The position numbers and the translations under genes are program-made. Shown one piece after another: positions 60,050-64,000 of a stretch of 64,000 nt of DNA; position 1 is the stretch's first letter, and each line of letters opens with the position of its first letter. This DNA is from Endozoicomonas sp. SCSIO W0465 (lineage in GTDB: Bacteria; Pseudomonadota; Gammaproteobacteria; Pseudomonadales; Endozoicomonadaceae), in assembly GCF_023716865.1 (NCBI RefSeq), contig NZ_CP092417.1, positions 5,806,001 through 5,870,000 on the forward strand, written 5' to 3'. The notes under the pieces were generated by a model. The model worked only from the letters and a program-made list of their open reading frames with translations. It was not told where the DNA came from and searched no databases.

Positions 60050-60249
60050 GGGTTGGCTGCCTTTGGTTGGGTAGGTGAATTCGGGTTAGTGGGGTTCAGT
60101 GCTTGGTCCACCATGGCATCGGCCAGGTGCAGGCGGGTTTGCTGCTGGTGTTGCAGGTGGGTTTTGATTTGGTCGCAGAGGGACATTAGTTGGTCGACTT
60201 TGGTGACGATGCGGTATTGCTCTGCGGATGGTAGCACAGGGCAGAGCAT
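60046..60249 (-). pseudogene. hsdS 3' remnant
   Basis: About 67 codons: EQYRIVTKVDQLMSLCDQIKTH, then LQHQQQTRLHLADAMVDQAL, almost the same as the C-terminal spacer of the island hsdS (39479-39763), also at DNA level over about 105 bases. The target-recognition domains are gone. It runs straight into the DUF1186 gene, just as the island hsdS runs into the RT-nitrilase gene. Confidence 0.85.
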
Positions 60250-60393
60250 TTCCCGATATCCCCCAGTCTGAAACTGTTCTTAATTCCTCTCTGGGCGCAT
60301 CATATTGCCATCGAGCCAATGGGCTTCGCATCATTGCAGGAAAGAATAGGCTTTGGCAATCCGGCATGTATCTAAGCAGGCATGTATGCTGAT

Positions 60394-61587
60394 TTATATA
60401 CGCATCACCAAAGCCTTCTGGAATAAAAACACTTCGATATACTCAAAAATTGCCTGATGCGCCTCTTCCCGTGTCTGGAAGTCCTCATGATGAATGAGTT
60501 CTGTCTTGAGAGTATGGAAGAAGCTTTCGGCCACTGCATTATCCCAGCAATTCCCTTTACGGCTAATGCTATATATAAAACCATTGTCCCTGAGCAGCAG
60601 TTGATAACGATCCAAGACATATTGGCTCCCCGGGTCGCTATGAACCAACAAGCCTGCCAGCGGTCTACGCTTCCACAGCGCCATTTCCAGCGAGTCCGTA
60701 ACCAAAGTTGCTGTCATTCTATCGCTCATAGACCAGCCCACAACGGCTCTTGAGCAAACGTCGATGAAAACAGACAGGTACAGCCAACCCTCACGAGCAG
60801 GAACGTAGGTAATGTCGCCAACGTATGCCTGGTTCGGCTGTGCCCTTTGAAAATCGCGGTCTAATGTATTGTCAGCCACCGGTTTGTTATGGTGGGAGTT
60901 GGTGGTTGCTTTAAACCTCCGCCTGGTTTTACATACAATGCCTTCATCTTTCATCAAGCGGCTGATCCGCTGCCGACTGATGTGTTTCCCCGCTCTCATC
61001 ATAAAATAGGGCCAGATCATCTTTAATACGACGTTCACCATAAGTTCGGCGACTCTTTTCATGTATTGCCTTAATATCAGCCTTCAATGCGAGGTCTTCC
61101 TGAGATCGTTTTGATTCAGGGCGGGAAAGCCAATCATAATAGCCCGTGCTGGATACCGACATAACCCGGCACATGGCTCTTATGCTGAAGCTTTCCTGAT
61201 GGTCCCTGATGAACTGGAATCTCAGAGACTTTCTCTCGCAAAGAATACCCACAGGACACAAGGGCTGCCGCCTTTTTTAAAATGGCATGCTCCTCTTTCA
61301 GTCGGGCATTCTCTTTACGCAAACGTTTCAGTTCATCGTATAAATGTTAATCTTGCTTTACAGCCTTGCCAGATGCCTTAGCCCGGTGATACTTACCAAT
61401 CCAGGTATGCGGTATTTACATTAACACCGAGATCTCTGGCTGTTTCAGTGACTGGCTGATCGGATTCTACAGCCATTTTCACAGCAGATTCCTTGAACTC
61501 TGCCGTATAGATTTTGACTTTCTTTTCTGACATCTGGACACACCTTAAGGGGCTTTGATACTACTCAAGTCTGCGTGTCCGGAAAAC
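60394..61587 (-). mobile_element. decayed IS3-family element
   Basis: OrfA (from MSEKKVKIYTAEFKESAVKM at about 61532) is frameshifted after NTAYLDW. OrfB is split in two frames: 61261-60944 (FSIRAMCRVMSVSSTGYYDWLSR) and 61062-60394 with the integrase core DITYVPAREGWLYLSVFIDV, LLVHSDPGSQYV and SISRKGNCWDNAVAESFFHTLK (DDE residues present). The C-terminus EYIEVF is followed by foreign residues, so the left end is truncated near 60425. The right end is somewhere near 61570-61590. Confidence 0.85.
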
Positions 61588-61600
61588 TATAACCATTTCA

Positions 61601-61620
61601 GGGAGGAACTTTTATAAAAA
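61601..61620 (+). promoter_or_regulatory. conserved upstream motif, copy 1
   Basis: GGGAGGAACTTTTATAAAAA is found here and again, unchanged, at 63051-63070 upstream of the paralogous gene. TATAAA could be a -10 box. It may instead mark a shared 5' leader. Immediately after it an ATG (61620) opens a 12-codon frame that could use GGGAGG as ribosome-binding site, but that frame is not conserved in the second copy. Confidence 0.6.
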
Positions 61621-61642
61621 TGTGTAGTCTTTTAAACCGTAA

Positions 61643-61694
61643 TTCAATAATTCAATAATTCAATAATTCAATAATTCAATAATTCAATAATTCA
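61643..61694. repeat. 8-bp tandem repeat directly upstream of a start codon
   Basis: Six perfect TTCAATAA units (61643-61690) followed by a partial unit TTCAAT whose AT forms the start codon of the next gene (ATG at 61695). No ribosome-binding site is visible inside the repeat. The paralog at 63119 has the corresponding position without the repeat. Confidence 0.92.
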
Positions 61695-62987
61695 ATGGCT
61701 AATCCGTATTTTAACCCACACTCTTCGTATTTGGATGTCCAGAGAGCATACGAACCAGTTATGTCGAGCAGTGGTTCAGTTTTGAATGACTGTCCGCAGG
61801 GGAATAGCGTGGCATTTGGGCTGGAAGTTCAGCAAGTTGCACCAAATAATCATTTAAACATCGTAAGTCCCTATGGTATAAGCTTCCATGACCCATTCAG
61901 CGATTATCGTTTTCCAAAAGTGCTAGTGAGGGTTGTTTATCATCAAGAGCCTGAGCAAAGTGAGCCGTTAGACTTATCAGATAAAACCAAGGCACAACAA
62001 CAAAGCGACGGAAATATTCTTTATACCAGTCAATCAGGTTTAAGAATCGATCGCGTTTGGAGTATGGCCGTTAAAGCGGATGCTCAGTCACACTCTATTA
62101 ATGCTAATCATCCTCCGCTTGATTCAACATTAAAAGACACTGCTGGAAATGGTTTTTCAGGTATGGGGCAATCCATCCCGCAAATCTCATCAGTTGTTGA
62201 TAACAGCCTTCATCAACCTGTACCTATTCCTGATCAGGATTACATTGATACATTTTCGAAGCCTGAAGCACCGATTGCAATGATTACTCCACCACTCAAT
62301 AGTGAACAGCTTCAACAAAATGCATATTCTAAAAATGAGTTTGATGTTAATGCTTCTGCCTCTGTTTCCGTTTCTGGCGAATCTCCGACTATCTCTCCTG
62401 ATAAGGCCTCCCAAAAGGTTTACCTTGAATCCGATAAAGAGAAGGCTCACACACAGTACGAGAAACAGAAAGCTTACCGCAAGCGTTACCGTGAATCCGA
62501 GAAAGCAAAGGCTTATCAGAAGGCTTATCAGAAGGCTTACCGCGCATCCGAAAAAGGAAAAGCTTACCATAAGGCTTATCAGAAGACTTACCAGAAGACT
62601 TACAAAAAGTCCGAGAAATGGAAGGCTACCCGCAAGGCTTACTTTGAATCCGATAAAGGGAAGGCTTACATGAAGGCTTACGAACAGTCCGAGAAACGGA
62701 AGGCTTATCACAAGCGTTACCGTGAATCCGAGAAAGCAAAGGCTTATCAGAAGTCTTATCAGAAAGCTTACCGTGAATCCGAGAAAGGAAAAGCTTACCT
62801 GAAGGCTTACCAGAAGGCTTACCGCAAGGCTTTTTATAAAGTTTTCAAGAATACCGGTGATAGAGAACAAGCAAAAATGGCTGGTAAGCAAGCGACCGCT
62901 TTTATAAGAGAATTGCATAAAGCCAAGAATAGTGAGTTTGAATCAATGTCCATTCATCCTCTCCCTCTCCTCGGCTCCTCAAGTTGA
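61695..62987 (+). CDS. Lys/Tyr-rich repeat protein, unknown function
   Basis: 430 aa. Residues 1-230 are low complexity, with a segment SVVDNSLHQPVPIPDQDYIDTF shared in outline with the next gene. Residues about 240-400 are repeats of the type SEKxKAYxKAYQKAYRE, strongly basic, with Tyr every 4 residues and Glu/Ser at unit starts, likely a long amphipathic helix. The final part (KVFKNTGDREQAKMAGKQATAFIRELHKAK) is helical and non-repetitive. The repeat is also visible in the DNA, so unit number can change. No signal peptide or known domain. Nucleic-acid or host-protein binding is only a guess. Confidence 0.75.
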   Translation: MANPYFNPHSSYLDVQRAYEPVMSSSGSVLNDCPQGNSVAFGLEVQQVAPNNHLNIVSPYGISFHDPFSDYRFPKVLVRVVYHQEPEQSEPLDLSDKTKAQQQSDGNILYTSQSGLRIDRVWSMAVKADAQSHSINANHPPLDSTLKDTAGNGFSGMGQSIPQISSVVDNSLHQPVPIPDQDYIDTFSKPEAPIAMITPPLNSEQLQQNAYSKNEFDVNASASVSVSGESPTISPDKASQKVYLESDKEKAHTQYEKQKAYRKRYRESEKAKAYQKAYQKAYRASEKGKAYHKAYQKTYQKTYKKSEKWKATRKAYFESDKGKAYMKAYEQSEKRKAYHKRYRESEKAKAYQKSYQKAYRESEKGKAYLKAYQKAYRKAFYKVFKNTGDREQAKMAGKQATAFIRELHKAKNSEFESMSIHPLPLLGSSS

Positions 62988-63050
62988 CTGGAAAGTTAAT
63001 AATCAAAGGGGAAGAAAATATAATGTTCTAATAGAGAATGAGTTGTGAAA

Positions 63051-63070
63051 GGGAGGAACTTTTATAAAAA
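63051..63070 (+). promoter_or_regulatory. conserved upstream motif, copy 2
   Basis: Identical to 61601-61620, 68 bp upstream of the ATG at 63119 (94 bp in the first gene; the difference is largely the tandem repeat). Confidence 0.6.
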
Positions 63071-63118
63071 GGCTCGGTCTTAGATGGATGTTTAATTATT
63101 TATTTGTTCAATTTCTCA

Positions 63119-63982
63119 ATGGATAGTTCTACTTCTTCTGCACAATTCAATACTGCTTCCAATAGCTTTTCTAACCTTCAATATACGCCTTTTGCTAAAT
63201 CTAGTACGTCAGTACACTTTTTTTCCCGTGACGTTGTAGAAGCTGCCCGGATTCTTTGTGCTATGAGTCATTATCGAACTACTTATCTTCATAGTAATAA
63301 GCCTTTTTCGATCCAGTCTATTTTAGGTATAGGGCAAACAACCTCACAAAGCGCATCAGTTGCTGATAATAACCTTCATTCCATAGGAGATTCTATTCAA
63401 GATTGTATTAATGTTTCTTCCAAGACAGCAGTGCCTGTTGCGATTATGAAGCCTCAACCAACTATTCAGGAATTTCAACAACACAATATTCCTGCAGAAT
63501 ATGGAAGTGATTTATCAGGTGATCTGACCAAGGGAAGAGTAGAAGAAACTACTGAAAGTAGCAGCTCACAAATCAAGCGCAATAGGGAGTACCAAAAGAT
63601 ACAACGAAGGGAACGCCGAAGGAAGCGCTACCGGACAGATCCCGCTTTTGCAGAGCGCGAAAGAGAGCGCTTGAGGGAGCTTCGCAAAGATCCTGCCTAT
63701 ATAGAGCGCCAAAGAGAGCTTCGCAAAGATCCCGCTTACGCAAAGCGCCAAAAGTGCCAAAGGAAACGCCGACGGGAGCGCTACCATTCCGATCCTGTCT
63801 TGGCACAGGCACAAAGAACCTATGCAAATGCCTACTATCGAATCAAAAAAGAAACCTGCAACAAAGAAGTCGCTTCAAGGGGAGCTAAAATCGCAAAAGC
63901 CCAGTTTCTCCAGTCAGTCAATTCAGTAAGAAACTCAGGTAAATTATCAATAGCTTCTGAACTCCCTGGCAACTGCTCGTAG
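63119..63982 (+). CDS. Arg-rich repeat protein, paralog of 61695-62987
   Basis: 287 aa from ATG at 63119; a TTG five codons earlier is less likely. The N-terminal half resembles the upstream gene (SILGIGQTTSQSASVADNNLHSI, then AVPVAIMKPQP). The second half has basic repeats RKDPAYxERQREL with DPAY/DPAF at regular spacing (near residues 175, 195, 205, 225). A non-repetitive helical C-terminus follows. Both paralogs therefore have a variable N-terminus, a charged tyrosine-containing repeat and a short C-terminal helix. Function is unknown. Confidence 0.75.
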   Translation: MDSSTSSAQFNTASNSFSNLQYTPFAKSSTSVHFFSRDVVEAARILCAMSHYRTTYLHSNKPFSIQSILGIGQTTSQSASVADNNLHSIGDSIQDCINVSSKTAVPVAIMKPQPTIQEFQQHNIPAEYGSDLSGDLTKGRVEETTESSSSQIKRNREYQKIQRRERRRKRYRTDPAFAERERERLRELRKDPAYIERQRELRKDPAYAKRQKCQRKRRRERYHSDPVLAQAQRTYANAYYRIKKETCNKEVASRGAKIAKAQFLQSVNSVRNSGKLSIASELPGNCS

Positions 63983-64000
63983 TCTGTTAGCTTGGTTTCA

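Noticed and set aside
61620..61658. 12-codon leader peptide after the conserved 20-mer
   Set aside because: Good spacing to GGGAGG, but the ATG is absent at the paralogous site, so it is not supported as a gene.

Overview
The window looks like accessory chromosome of a host-associated, IS-saturated gammaproteobacterium. Roughly half of the sequence is insertion sequences, group II introns and their wreckage. The remainder includes ankyrin-like and low-complexity 'effector-like' proteins, a carnitine acyltransferase fragment, and a tRNA-borne genomic island. An Endozoicomonas-type marine symbiont fits this style best; that assignment is an inference from gene content, not a match I could run.

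Region 1 (1-27.7 kb) is a graveyard. A PLD-domain helicase is cut by an IS50-like element that itself carries a 160-bp MITE. A secreted polysaccharide-lyase-like gene (2255-7107) is broken by three IS of three families (IS4, IS630, IS1595). After an IS3 element, an ankyrin-like gene (9649-15359) is broken by an IS66 tandem and by an IS4 element. A membrane protein with PPxY and TQT motifs (15474-16418) is intact. Then come a PPC-domain fragment, a truncated group II intron, an IS66-in-IS66 nest, a complete group II intron inside an IS50 end, and ISNCY and IS1380 elements.

Region 2 (28,023-54,281) is a 26-kb island at tRNA-Thr(UGU), bounded by 98-bp direct repeats that include the 3' part of the tRNA and its terminator. 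It carries a tyrosine integrase, a RelE/RelB-type toxin-antitoxin pair, an AlpA-like regulator, a RepA-like ATPase, and one long minus-strand defence operon: hsdR, DUF2442, hsdM, a RhuM/Fic-Doc protein, hsdS, a reverse transcriptase-nitrilase fusion (DRT type 1/UG1-like) and a small membrane protein. hsdS is disrupted by an IS50-like element. The RT-nitrilase is disrupted by two IS66 insertions, each carrying a further IS. Removing the IS elements and one copy of each target duplication restores full-length frames for both genes (564 and 1318 aa).

Region 3 (54.3-64 kb) begins with sequence resembling the left end of the island, so it may be a second, tandem island. It holds an IS630 with an IS1634 nested inside it, two DUF1186/SEC-C proteins directly downstream of an hsdS 3' remnant, a decayed IS3, and two paralogous basic-repeat proteins. 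The paralogs share an upstream motif, and one has an 8-bp tandem repeat running right up to its start codon.

Most IS boundaries are given to the base because inverted repeats and target-site duplications are visible. Functions of the non-mobile hypothetical genes are mostly unknown.
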